The notes under the pieces were generated by a model. The model did not search any database and had not been told where the DNA came from. It saw only the letters and a list, made by a program, of their open reading frames with translations. This document shows, piece by piece, positions 34,044 to 41,793 of a stretch of DNA of 44,019 nucleotides. The stretch spans positions 194,875 through 238,893 of the forward strand of contig NZ_HE611000.1 of the NCBI RefSeq assembly GCF_000285555.1, given 5' to 3'. The stretch is from Kurthia massiliensis (GTDB taxonomy: Bacteria > Bacillota > Bacilli > Bacillales_A > Planococcaceae). A program made the position numbers and the translations under genes. Position 1 is the first letter of the stretch. Every line of letters begins with the position of its first letter.

Positions 34044-34081
34044 AAAAAAAGAGGACTCGCCTAAGCGGTTCCTCTTTTTTT
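34044..34081. terminator. Bidirectional terminator between citrate transporter and terC
   Basis: 12-bp outer stem AAAAAAAGAGGA / TCCTCTTTTTTT with an inner CGC/GCG pairing, flanked by T-runs in both directions between convergent genes. Confidence 0.85.
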
Positions 34082-34083
34082 GT

Positions 34084-34833
34084 TTATCCTGCATTCTTTT
34101 TCACATTGATTTTATGCACGACGAACGTTGCGGCAAAGGCAATGACCAATACTGCGAAAAATACGTAGTGCGAAATTTCAATATGGAATACACTTAATAG
34201 CATTTTTAATGCAATGATGAAAATTAAAATGAAGGCTGTCGTTTCAAGCTCTGGTACTTTATCAATTAACGTAACGAAAACACCTGCGATCGTACGCATC
34301 ATTAAAATACCAAGCATACCACCGATTAATAGTACCCATACTTCACTTGATACAGCGAAAGCAGCTAAAATTGAATCGACAGAGAATGCAACGTCCATTA
34401 ACTCAACAGCTACAACTGTACCCCAGAACATGCCGAACATGCGCACGAGGATACCTTCTTTATTAAATTCTTTTGCGTCGTCATCATCGCCGCCTTTTTT
34501 GCGGAAGTAGTCGATACTAATCCACATTAAATATGCGGCACCGAGCACTTTGACGAACCAAAACTTTACTAAGTACACACCAATTCCGATAAAGATAAAA
34601 CGGAAAACATAAGCCCCTATTAAACCATATAATAACGCTTTTTTACGTTGTTTTTCCGGTAAATGCTTTACAAGAACGGCCAGTACGAGCGCATTATCTG
34701 CTGATAATAAACCTTCTAACACGACAAGAGATAAAATCAAACCCCAGTTCACTGGGTTTGATAATACTTCTACCCAATGTTGCCAGTCAAAGAATAGCGC
34801 ATATGTTGATAATATTTGATTGATAATTTCCAT
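34084..34833 (-). CDS. terC: TerC-family integral membrane protein
   Basis: About seven transmembrane helices in 249 residues, with the TerC signature acidic motifs NALVLAVLVKHLP (following SAD) and MDVAFSVDSILAAFAVS that line a metal-binding path. TerC proteins act in metal efflux or metallation and anchor TerD-family proteins at the membrane. The start has AAGGTGAT upstream. It is the last of three co-directional genes after two TerD-family genes, 25 bases from the nearest, so one operon. The rest of the Ter biosynthetic arm lies about 8 kb away. Confidence 0.92.
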   Translation of the reverse strand: MEIINQILSTYALFFDWQHWVEVLSNPVNWGLILSLVVLEGLLSADNALVLAVLVKHLPEKQRKKALLYGLIGAYVFRFIFIGIGVYLVKFWFVKVLGAAYLMWISIDYFRKKGGDDDDAKEFNKEGILVRMFGMFWGTVVAVELMDVAFSVDSILAAFAVSSEVWVLLIGGMLGILMMRTIAGVFVTLIDKVPELETTAFILIFIIALKMLLSVFHIEISHYVFFAVLVIAFAATFVVHKINVKKNAG

Positions 34834-34858
34834 CTGGCCATCACCTTATCTATCTAGA

Positions 34859-35437
34859 CTATACGGATAAACCGTATGCATTGACAAGTGCCGCTAGTCC
34901 ACCTTGGAAACCTGCGCCGACCGCATTAAATTTCCAATCTCCACCGTGACGATACAATTCACAAAATACAACAGCCGTTTCAATCGAGAAGTCTTCGCCT
35001 AAATCGAAATGCAATACTTCTTGTCCTGTATTTTCATCGACAAGACGTGCAAATGCGTTCGAAATTTGACCGAAGTTTTGATTGCGTGCTTCTGCATCGT
35101 GAATCGTTACCGTAATGGCGATTTTATCGACATCCGCTGGCACTTTTGATAAATCTACTTTAATTTGTTCATCGTCCCCGTCGCCTTCACCGGTACGGTT
35201 GTCACCGGTATGTACGACTGAACCATCTGTACTTTGCAAGTTATTGTAGAAAATGAAATCTAAATCTTGGCGGCATTTCCCTTCGCTATTCAATAAAAAT
35301 GCAGATGCATCTAAATCGTAATCTTGCCCACCGTCGTAACTCTTTACGTCCCAACCTAAACCGATAATAATATTCGATAATGCTGGGTTATCTTTCGTTA
35401 AATCAATACGTTGACCTTTACTTAATTGAATTGCCAT
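34859..35437 (-). CDS. terD: TerD-family calcium-binding stress protein
   Basis: A 192-residue cytosolic TerD-fold protein. Landmarks: MAIQLSKGQRIDLTKDNPALSNIIIGLGWD, the Ca-binding loop YDLDASAFLLNSEGKC, the acidic stretch TGDNRTGEGDGDDEQIKVDL and the closing YRHGGDWKFNAVGAGF. TerD proteins bind calcium and assemble under the membrane with TerC in tellurite, phage and oxidative stress tolerance. A longer frame extends 29 codons upstream, but only the ATG at 35437 has GGAGG in place and matches the family start. Second gene of the three-gene ter operon. Confidence 0.94.
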   Translation of the reverse strand: MAIQLSKGQRIDLTKDNPALSNIIIGLGWDVKSYDGGQDYDLDASAFLLNSEGKCRQDLDFIFYNNLQSTDGSVVHTGDNRTGEGDGDDEQIKVDLSKVPADVDKIAITVTIHDAEARNQNFGQISNAFARLVDENTGQEVLHFDLGEDFSIETAVVFCELYRHGGDWKFNAVGAGFQGGLAALVNAYGLSV

Positions 35438-35459
35438 GTAATTTCCTCCAATTGAATGA

Positions 35460-36080
35460 TTATTTGCTACCCGCTTGCCAACGCAGCCCCCAATTGTAAG
35501 CTGCATCCATTTTCGAATGACCACTGAAATAGTCGACGAGACGTTTTACATTGAACGTTTCGTTTTGAACATTTTCAATGAGCGCAATCGCACACATACC
35601 CGAGCCATTTCGATGTTCATCGAGACGAACAACGATGTCCTGTCCACCTGGGTAACTAATCGTCACGACACCGTCTGCTTCCGACCAGTTGGAGACACCT
35701 TCATAAATAAAGGCATACACTAAAATACGTTTAATATTTGCGACTTTTTCACCGTTAATCCGTAAATTTTCACCGCCAGAAACTGTCCCCGTTCGGTCGT
35801 CCCCATCTAATTCAATATAAGGTGGGTGTTGTAATGAACCGAATGAATTGCCCAATGCTTGAATCGCGCCCTTTTCCCCTGTCGTCAATTCAAACAAACA
35901 GCCTAAATCTAAATCAATGCCAGATGAATTGTTCCCAAATAGTGACTTCAAAAAGCCACCGGAAGGTTTTGTTTGCTGGTTCCAATTCAAATTGACAGTA
36001 ATCGGCCCTAACTGTGCTTTCTTTTCTAGGTTGATCGATTGACCTTTTTTCGTTAATTCAATTTTACCTAAATTAACCAT
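35460..36080 (-). CDS. TerD-superfamily protein (TerA-like short form)
   Basis: First gene of the ter operon. A 206-residue TerD-fold protein related to the N-terminal domain of TerA: MVNLGKIELTKKGQSINLEKK, the loop SSGIDLDLGCLFELTTGEKG (Ca-binding DxDxG), YIELDGDDRTGTVSGGENLRIN, and a basic C-terminal segment. It lacks the second domain of full TerA. GGAGGG lies a few bases before the ATG. The next TerD gene begins 22 bases later. Likely acts with TerD and TerC on the inner membrane face. Confidence 0.9.
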   Translation of the reverse strand: MVNLGKIELTKKGQSINLEKKAQLGPITVNLNWNQQTKPSGGFLKSLFGNNSSGIDLDLGCLFELTTGEKGAIQALGNSFGSLQHPPYIELDGDDRTGTVSGGENLRINGEKVANIKRILVYAFIYEGVSNWSEADGVVTISYPGGQDIVVRLDEHRNGSGMCAIALIENVQNETFNVKRLVDYFSGHSKMDAAYNWGLRWQAGSK

Positions 36081-36386
36081 GCAATCCCTCCCTATTTAAA
36101 AGATACTTCTATTTTACAATAAATAACAACTTAATTACCACCTATAACAGTATTTTTTGGTAATTTACGTAAAATAAAAATATGTTTGAGCCTAATATTA
36201 TTTGGCCATTTAATATATTATTGCTTTTTGTCCAAAAGCGGCTATAAACTTATGTTTAATAACTCAATTCACCTATCGATTTGCACAGCTACAACGACAG
36301 CAATGTATACGAAAGAATGGTAAATAACATTTTATTGTCAGAATTTATAGTATAATCAGTATATTAATGATAGATAGGAGAACAAC
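36081..36386. other. AT-rich divergent intergenic region between the ter operon and the acetyltransferase gene
   Basis: About 306 bases without a gene. It must hold the ter promoter (minus) and the acetyltransferase promoter (plus; TATAAT at 36351-36356, with a poor -35). A 6-bp inverted repeat ATTACC / GGTAAT spans 36134-36164. I found no confident ter promoter; a TTGGAC / TAAATG pair on the minus strand near 36206-36234 is weak. Confidence 0.4.
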
Positions 36387-36929
36387 ATGAATCAACAAAT
36401 CGTTTTATTGCAACATGCAACACTAGAAAGCGAACGTCTTTTATTGCGTCCGTTTGCTTTAACAGACGCACAAGATTTATATGAAATTAACAGTGATGAG
36501 GAAACGACACGTTATATTTATCCGCCCCACAAAACGCTAGAAGAAACAGAAAATTTATTGATCAACTTTTTCATGCAAAAACCAATCGGCAAGTATGCGA
36601 TTGAATTGAAAGAAACAGGTAAAATGATTGGGACACTTGAAATGCATTTACAACATCACAACAATAGCGCCGAAATTGGCTTCACACAAAACCGTGCCTA
36701 CTGGGGCAATGGTTATATGACAGAGGCTGCGAAACTCGTATTAGATGTCGCGTTCAACAAATTAAACTTAACGCGTGTGTATGGTGGCTGTGATGCTCGC
36801 AATACCGCATCAGGCCAAACGTTACAACGTATCGGCATGACACATGAAGGAACATTCCGTAAAGATCATGCGTTTAACGGACAGTATGCTGACAGTAACT
36901 ATTACTCGATTTTAAAAGAAGAATTTTAA
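36387..36929 (+). CDS. GNAT acetyltransferase (RimJ/RimL type)
   Basis: A 180-residue acetyl-CoA-dependent N-acetyltransferase. Starts LESERLLLRPFALTDAQDLYEI, the usual RimJ/L opening, with the acetyl-CoA motif region GFTQNRAYWGNGYMTEAAKLVLDVAF and the closing RVYGGCDARNTASGQTLQRIGMTHEG. Could modify a ribosomal protein N-terminus, an antibiotic or a small amine. AGGAGA is upstream of the start. It is monocistronic with a terminator right after the stop. Confidence 0.88.
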   Translation: MNQQIVLLQHATLESERLLLRPFALTDAQDLYEINSDEETTRYIYPPHKTLEETENLLINFFMQKPIGKYAIELKETGKMIGTLEMHLQHHNNSAEIGFTQNRAYWGNGYMTEAAKLVLDVAFNKLNLTRVYGGCDARNTASGQTLQRIGMTHEGTFRKDHAFNGQYADSNYYSILKEEF

Positions 36930-36966
36930 AAAATCGTGTGCCGTCTCTAAGCGGTGCACGATTTTT
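36928..36966 (+). terminator. Terminator of the acetyltransferase gene
   Basis: Stem AAAAATCGTG / CACGATTTTT with an inner CCG/CGG pairing and T-run. Confidence 0.85.
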
Positions 36967-37045
36967 CTGCTTTTCGGCTAATTACACCGTTCTCAAAATG
37001 TTTTCGATATAATGAGTATTGAAAATTTTTTGAAAGCAGGCTTTT

Positions 37046-38206
37046 ATGACATATTTTAAACCGATCGTTTGGCAATTATTAATCGGTATGGTGTTTACAC
37101 GCACCGCAAGCTTTATGACATTGCCGTTTTTAGCGATTTATATGCAAAATGAATTACACGCCGCGCCAGTGCTCATCGGCGTAGCAGTCGGCATTTCTCC
37201 ACTGATGTCGACGTTTGGCGGCTTTTTCGGTGGTTATTTAACAGACCGCTTCGGCCGTAAAAAAATATTATTATTATCAATGGTCGGCTGGTGCCTCGCA
37301 TTTTACGGCTTCGGTTTTGCGCATAGCCCATGGACATTTATTGCGTTAAATGCATTAAATGGGATCAGTCGTGCGTTTTTTGAGCCAGCCTCACAAGCAT
37401 TCATGATTGACCATACCCCGCAGGAAAAACGACGCAGATTATTTTCGATTCGTTATACGATGATTAATTTGTCTGCGGTTGTCGGCCCACTCGTTGGGGT
37501 CATGATTGCGAATACGAACAATATGCATTTGCCATTTATTATTACAGGCACACTCTACATTATTTGCTTTCTGTTCTTCTACATCGTTTTGAAAAAAGCG
37601 CCAGAAACACATGCACATCGTAAAACAGAAAGCTTTACGCAACTTATAAAAGTACTCGCAAAAGATCACGTCCTATTATGGATGATTGTCGGCAGCGTTT
37701 GTATGAACTTCGTTTACGCACAAACAGATTCTACGTTATCACAAATTTTAAATATGACGTTTGATGACGGCGTGAAGCTGTTTTCTGTATTGATTGCGAC
37801 AAATGCAGGGACGGTGTTATTGCTGCAGTTGCCATGTAGTTTATTGACGGAAAAACTATCGGTCAAAACGACGTTAGTCATCGGTAGTGTATTAACGGTT
37901 TTAAGTATGATGGCATTTTACATTGCTGATAGTTGGACGTTATACATTATCGCTATGTTTATTATTTCATTAGGTGAAATTTTTATCGCACCGATCGTCG
38001 GCGTTATTATTGAAATGATTGCCCCGAGTCATCAAAAAGCGACATACTTAGGCGTCATGCAATTTCAAAGCTTAGGTGGTTTCTTCGGGCCGATTGTCGG
38101 CAGCTGGCTCCTCGTCCATTGGCTCGGCCAACTTTATTCAGTCATGGTCGGTATCGGACTTTTAATGACGTATTGTTTCATCTATGCAACACGCAATCGC
38201 TTTTAA
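37046..38206 (+). CDS. Major facilitator superfamily transporter (drug-efflux type)
   Basis: Twelve predicted helices in 386 residues with MFS motif A GGYLTDRFGRKKIL between helices 2 and 3 and the motif C-like GISRAFFEPASQAF and VVGPLVGVMIAN stretches found in drug:H+ antiporters (DHA1, similar to YqjV/MdtG proteins). Likely exports a small molecule. The ribosome site is weak (AGCAGG). It has its own terminator at 38213-38245. Substrate unknown. Confidence 0.88.
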   Translation: MTYFKPIVWQLLIGMVFTRTASFMTLPFLAIYMQNELHAAPVLIGVAVGISPLMSTFGGFFGGYLTDRFGRKKILLLSMVGWCLAFYGFGFAHSPWTFIALNALNGISRAFFEPASQAFMIDHTPQEKRRRLFSIRYTMINLSAVVGPLVGVMIANTNNMHLPFIITGTLYIICFLFFYIVLKKAPETHAHRKTESFTQLIKVLAKDHVLLWMIVGSVCMNFVYAQTDSTLSQILNMTFDDGVKLFSVLIATNAGTVLLLQLPCSLLTEKLSVKTTLVIGSVLTVLSMMAFYIADSWTLYIIAMFIISLGEIFIAPIVGVIIEMIAPSHQKATYLGVMQFQSLGGFFGPIVGSWLLVHWLGQLYSVMVGIGLLMTYCFIYATRNRF

Positions 38207-38212
38207 ACGGAT

Positions 38213-38245
38213 CCCTTTGTATCGTTGGAGATACAAGGGGTTTTT
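38213..38245 (+). terminator. Terminator of the MFS gene, also the left copy of a repeated hairpin segment
   Basis: Stem CCCTTTGTATC / GATACAAGGGG with loop GTTGGA and T-run. A close copy of this segment occurs at 39106-39136 on the other side of the toxin-antitoxin pair. Confidence 0.85.
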
Positions 38246-38276
38246 GTTTATACTATAAGAAAAGGTGGCGATTTAT

Positions 38277-38687
38277 ATGATAGATACAATGATTGAACAG
38301 CAAATTATTACGCTTTTACGTACGAAAGCAAAAGCTGATTTCATCATACTATTTGGCTCACATGCAAAAGGTACTGCTCGCGCAGACAGCGATATCGACC
38401 TTGCTTATTTTAGTCACGATACAATGTCACCATACGATCGATTTTTATTAGCCGGAGAAATCGCAGCACTCACAAATTGTGAAGTAGATTTAGTCAATAT
38501 TCGAGAAATTGATACCGTGCTAACGATGGAAATATTCGCATACGGTAAACCAATTGATATCCAAAATGAAAATGAATATATTCGTCAAAAAATGCGTGCG
38601 TATAGTATGTACGCGACGCTAAATGAGCAACGTGCAGGCATTATCACGGCGATTAAAGAAAGAGGAAGTGTGTTTGGCTATGAATGA
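38277..38687 (+). CDS. mntA: MntA-type nucleotidyltransferase antitoxin
   Basis: Antitoxin of a type VII system: it transfers AMP groups to a tyrosine of the HepT toxin. A 136-residue minimal nucleotidyltransferase with the exact GSX10DXD motif, Gly27-Ser28 and Asp39/Asp41 (FGSHAKGTARADSDIDL), and the third acidic strand CEVDLVNI. Full length, with the C-terminal helix. The ATG at 38277 is preferred (AGGTGG 9 bases upstream) to a GTG at 38265. Its stop overlaps the hepT start by 8 bases, so antitoxin is made first. Confidence 0.93.
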   Translation: MIDTMIEQQIITLLRTKAKADFIILFGSHAKGTARADSDIDLAYFSHDTMSPYDRFLLAGEIAALTNCEVDLVNIREIDTVLTMEIFAYGKPIDIQNENEYIRQKMRAYSMYATLNEQRAGIITAIKERGSVFGYE

Positions 38688-39084
38688 CATTATTCTAAAT
38701 AAGACAGCAACGATTGAGCGTTGTGTTCATCGTATTGAAGAAGTATATGATAACAATCCAAAAAACCTCACTGATTTTACAAAACAAGATAGTATTATTT
38801 TAAATATACAACGTGCATGTGAAGCAAGTATTGATTTAGCAATGCATATCGTCAGTGAGCGAAAAATCGGCATACCGAAAGCGAGTCGAGAAGCATTTAA
38901 GTTATTAGAAGAAGCACACATTATTTCTGGCGACTTAGCTAAAACGTTAATGAATATGGTCGGTTTTCGTAATATTGCGGTACACGATTATCAGGCGCTA
39001 GAACTTGGCATCTTACAATCGATTTTAGAGAAACCTGTGAAAGATTTTAATGACTTTACAAAAGTTATTCTCTCACTTACTTAA
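38680..39084 (+). CDS. hepT: HepT-type HEPN toxin (RNase)
   Basis: Toxin of the HepT-MntA pair; HEPN RNases cleave tRNA or mRNA. The four-helix protein of 134 residues carries the complete RX4HXY motif: Arg97, His102 and Tyr104 (RNIAVHDY). Tyr104 is the equivalent of the residue AMPylated by MntA in the Shewanella pair. The ATG at 38680 lies inside the end of mntA (ATGAATGA overlap), with GAGGAAG upstream; a longer upstream frame overlaps mntA heavily and is not used. Both toxin and antitoxin motifs are intact, so the pair looks functional. Confidence 0.93.
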   Translation: MNDIILNKTATIERCVHRIEEVYDNNPKNLTDFTKQDSIILNIQRACEASIDLAMHIVSERKIGIPKASREAFKLLEEAHIISGDLAKTLMNMVGFRNIAVHDYQALELGILQSILEKPVKDFNDFTKVILSLT

Positions 39085-39105
39085 TTTAAAAACGCACAAC
39101 ATTTT

Positions 39106-39136
39106 CCCTTTTATCGTTGGAGGTACAAGTTTTTTT
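39106..39136. repeat. Right copy of the hairpin segment flanking hepT-mntA
   Basis: CCCTTTTATCGTTGGAGGTACAAG followed by a T-run: nearly the same as 38213-38245, with small deletions that weaken the stem. The two copies are in direct orientation and bracket the toxin-antitoxin genes. Confidence 0.6.
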
Positions 39137-39156
39137 ATAAAAAGGAGCTGTGATGA

Positions 39157-39570
39157 ATGAGTTTAGCGAGCTATATTGGAACAAATGTAGCCATTCCAAT
39201 TAATCCACATATTTACGATGAGGATTTTGATGAAATATTGTGGATTGGGCTATGTTTTGCAGAACCCGAAGATGTAGAAACTGCAAGGACACAGCATTTT
39301 TCAACTACTTATGCATATGAAATTTCTTCTCATTGGGGTATTGGAACAGAAACACATCGTCCGCTTGACCTCGAATCAAAGATTAAATTAAAAAAGCTTT
39401 TCGAAATTTTAGAAGACTATATGAAGCCTGGTGATTATTTTCAACTATACAGTTGCTGGGTTGGTGAAGAAGATGACAAGAGCGAAGGAAGCATGACCGT
39501 TCATATGGATACACTTAATTTAAATGAACTTGTACTCCTTGAAAAAACCGTCGTAACTTTTCAATTTTAA
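39157..39570 (+). CDS. Uncharacterised acidic protein
   Basis: I do not recognise this gene. It encodes 137 residues: MSLASYIGTNVAIPINPHIY, several strand-helix segments, conserved-looking tryptophans (LWIGLCF, SSHWGIGTE, YSCWVGEEDD) and a high acid content, with no signal peptide. The size, acidity and plan recall single-domain immunity proteins of contact toxins, but no motif proves it. AAGGAG lies 9 bases before the ATG, and a strong terminator follows immediately, so it is expressed on its own. Confidence 0.65.
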   Translation: MSLASYIGTNVAIPINPHIYDEDFDEILWIGLCFAEPEDVETARTQHFSTTYAYEISSHWGIGTETHRPLDLESKIKLKKLFEILEDYMKPGDYFQLYSCWVGEEDDKSEGSMTVHMDTLNLNELVLLEKTVVTFQF

Positions 39571-39572
39571 CA

Positions 39573-39613
39573 AAAAACCCGTGCCTAAACATATCGTTTA
39601 AGCACGGGTTTTT
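39573..39613. terminator. Bidirectional terminator between the unknown gene and araA
   Basis: 18-bp stem with one mismatch, outer arms AAAAACCCGTGC / GCACGGGTTTTT, between convergent genes. Confidence 0.9.
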
Positions 39614-39622
39614 CTCATTTAA

Positions 39623-41077
39623 TTATAATTGTTGCATACTTGCAATCGATGTATGTTTATCAATAATGACTGTTTCTAAATTCATCATACGTGCCCAGTC
39701 AACGATTTGTTCTTTATTTAATGCTAAAGAAAGCACTGTATGGTGACCGCCGCCAGCGTAAATCCATGCTTTCACGCCGTCTTTTTGGTTCGGTTGTGGG
39801 TGCCACATTACGCGCGCCACTGGTAATTTTGGTGCTGCTTCTGTCGGTGTGACGCATTCTACATCGTTTACTAATAAACGATAATGTGTGCCAAGGTCGA
39901 CCATTGATACGGTGATACCTTCACCTGCTTTACCGTCAAATACTAAACGAGCCGGTGCTTCTTTACCGCCGATACCAAGTGGCAGTACCATTACTTTCGG
40001 TTTTGTTTCCGCTAATGTTGGATCTACTTCTAACATGTGAGAACCGACGATGACGTTGTTTTCTGGTGTTAAATCGTATGTGTAATCTTCCATGAAGCCT
40101 GTTGATTCATTATGTGCCATCACTTTCATCATACGGTCAAGTGCAGCTGTTTTCCAGTCACCTTCCCCAGCGAAGCCGTAACCTTCTGCATTTAAACGTT
40201 GTACGGCAAGACCTGGTAATTGTTTCATGCCGTAAAGATCTTCGAAGTTCGTTGTGAATGCATCGTAGTTACCGCGTGCTAAGAAACGGCGTAGTGCGAT
40301 TTCGATACGTGCTTGTTCACGCACATGTGCTACGTATGTTGCTTCGTCATTGTCGCCTACGTGTAGGTCATACAATTTTTCGTATTCAGCGTAAGTCGCA
40401 TCGATTTCTGCGTCAGATACGGCATCCATTTCAGCAACTAAATCGCCGATACCGTAATAATCCACTGTCCAACCGAATTGGATTTGTGCTTCAATTTTAT
40501 CGCCATCTGTTACAGCTACTGAACGCATGTTATCGCCGAAACGTGCGACTTTAATTGTTTGAGATGCGTTGTACGCACGTGCTACGTCTGTCCAGTCGTT
40601 GATTTCTGCTTGCACGTCCGCTTGTTGCCAATGACCGAAAATCACTTTGTTGTGTTTTTTCAGACGGGCATTGATGAATCCGTACTCACGGTCGCCGTGT
40701 GCAGATTGGTGTAAGTTCATGTAGTCCATGTCAATTTCATTCCATGGTAATTCTGCTTTATATTGTGTTGCGAAGTGAAGGAGCGGTTTTTGTAATAATT
40801 TTGTGCCCGCAATCCACATTTTCGCTGGAGAGAATGTGTGCATCCACGTAATTAAACCAGCACAGTTGTCATCATAGTTTGCTTCTTTTACGATGTTGAC
40901 AATTTCTTCTGCACTTGTTCCTAATCCTTTAAACACGATTTCTGTTTGAATGGCGTCACTTGCATTTAGTCCTGCTGCGATTTCTTTTGCATTTTTTTCT
41001 ACTTCTTTTAAAGCTTCTGCCCCGTATAAATGTTGGCTCCCTACGACGAACCAAAATTGATTTGCTACTTGTTTCAT
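39623..41077 (-). CDS. araA: L-arabinose isomerase
   Basis: Converts L-arabinose to L-ribulose with manganese. The 484-residue protein is full length and has the family start QFWFVVGSQHLYGAEALKEVE, the metal and substrate segments CAGLITWMHTFSPAKMWI, LHQSAHGDREYGF, GYGFAGEGDWKTAAL and MEDYTYDL, and HTVLSLAL near the end. Third gene of the arabinose operon in order araB-araD-araA; its ATG shares one base with the araD stop. Terminated by the hairpin at 39573-39613. Confidence 0.97.
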   Translation of the reverse strand: MKQVANQFWFVVGSQHLYGAEALKEVEKNAKEIAAGLNASDAIQTEIVFKGLGTSAEEIVNIVKEANYDDNCAGLITWMHTFSPAKMWIAGTKLLQKPLLHFATQYKAELPWNEIDMDYMNLHQSAHGDREYGFINARLKKHNKVIFGHWQQADVQAEINDWTDVARAYNASQTIKVARFGDNMRSVAVTDGDKIEAQIQFGWTVDYYGIGDLVAEMDAVSDAEIDATYAEYEKLYDLHVGDNDEATYVAHVREQARIEIALRRFLARGNYDAFTTNFEDLYGMKQLPGLAVQRLNAEGYGFAGEGDWKTAALDRMMKVMAHNESTGFMEDYTYDLTPENNVIVGSHMLEVDPTLAETKPKVMVLPLGIGGKEAPARLVFDGKAGEGITVSMVDLGTHYRLLVNDVECVTPTEAAPKLPVARVMWHPQPNQKDGVKAWIYAGGGHHTVLSLALNKEQIVDWARMMNLETVIIDKHTSIASMQQL

Positions 41078-41793
41078 TATTTTGCGCTCCCTTGAGGTTG
41101 TTTTTGACCGTAATAAGCATTTGCCCCGTGTTTACGGTTGAAATGTTTTGCGAGTAATTCATCTGCAATGTGCACATTGTGTGGATTTAATTGCATTGTG
41201 TGATACGTCATTTTCGCGACTTCTTCCAGTACGACTGCATTGTGCACCGCGTTACTTGGGCTCGTCCCCCAGTTAAATGGACCGTGGTCGTTTACGAGTA
41301 CGCCTGGTACGCGATCTGGATCAATGTCACTTTTCTCGAACGTTTCAATAATAACGGTGCCTGTTTCTTTTTCATACGCACCTTCAATTTCTGCTGTCGT
41401 CATGGCGCGTGTTACCGGAATATCGCCATCAAAATAGTCCGCTTGTGTCGTTCCAGCGTTCACAATTGGTACACCTGCTTGCGCAAATGATACTGCCCAT
41501 GGTGAATGCGTATGTACGACGCCACCGATATTTTCAAAATGTTTGTATAGCTCTAAATGTGTTGCCGTATCACTTGAAGGATTTAAATCCCCTTCGATGA
41601 TATTGCCATCTAAATCGACGACGACCATTTGTGCAGGTGTTAGTTTTTCGTATTCCACACCACTCGGTTTAATAACGACTAAACCTGACGCACGGTCGAT
41701 ACCACTTACATTGCCCCACGTAAATGTGACAAGATTGTATTTTGGAAGCTGCATATTCGCTTCATATACTTGTTGTTTTAATGCTTCTAACAT
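41077..41793 (-). CDS. araD: L-ribulose-5-phosphate 4-epimerase
   Basis: Class II aldolase-fold epimerase making D-xylulose 5-phosphate. 238 residues, with [24 protein letters not shown], the zinc-binding [24 protein letters not shown] and the C-terminal HGANAYYGQ typical of AraD. It overlaps the end of araB by 7 bases and touches araA, so the three are co-translated. Confidence 0.96.
   Translation of the reverse strand: MLEALKQQVYEANMQLPKYNLVTFTWGNVSGIDRASGLVVIKPSGVEYEKLTPAQMVVVDLDGNIIEGDLNPSSDTATHLELYKHFENIGGVVHTHSPWAVSFAQAGVPIVNAGTTQADYFDGDIPVTRAMTTAEIEGAYEKETGTVIIETFEKSDIDPDRVPGVLVNDHGPFNWGTSPSNAVHNAVVLEEVAKMTYHTMQLNPHNVHIADELLAKHFNRKHGANAYYGQKQPQGSAK

Noticed and set aside
35438..35524. 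29-codon N-terminal extension of TerD
   Set aside because: The extension has no ribosome site and overlaps the end of the upstream TerD-family gene; the family start is at 35437.
36150..36200. SigW-type promoter (TCAAAC ... CGTA) ahead of the ter operon
   Set aside because: The spacer is 14 bases rather than the usual 16-17, and the -35 has a mismatch.
37022..37040. CodY-like sequence ahead of the MFS gene
   Set aside because: Only 11/15, with all the mismatches in one half, in an A/T-rich stretch where chance matches are likely.
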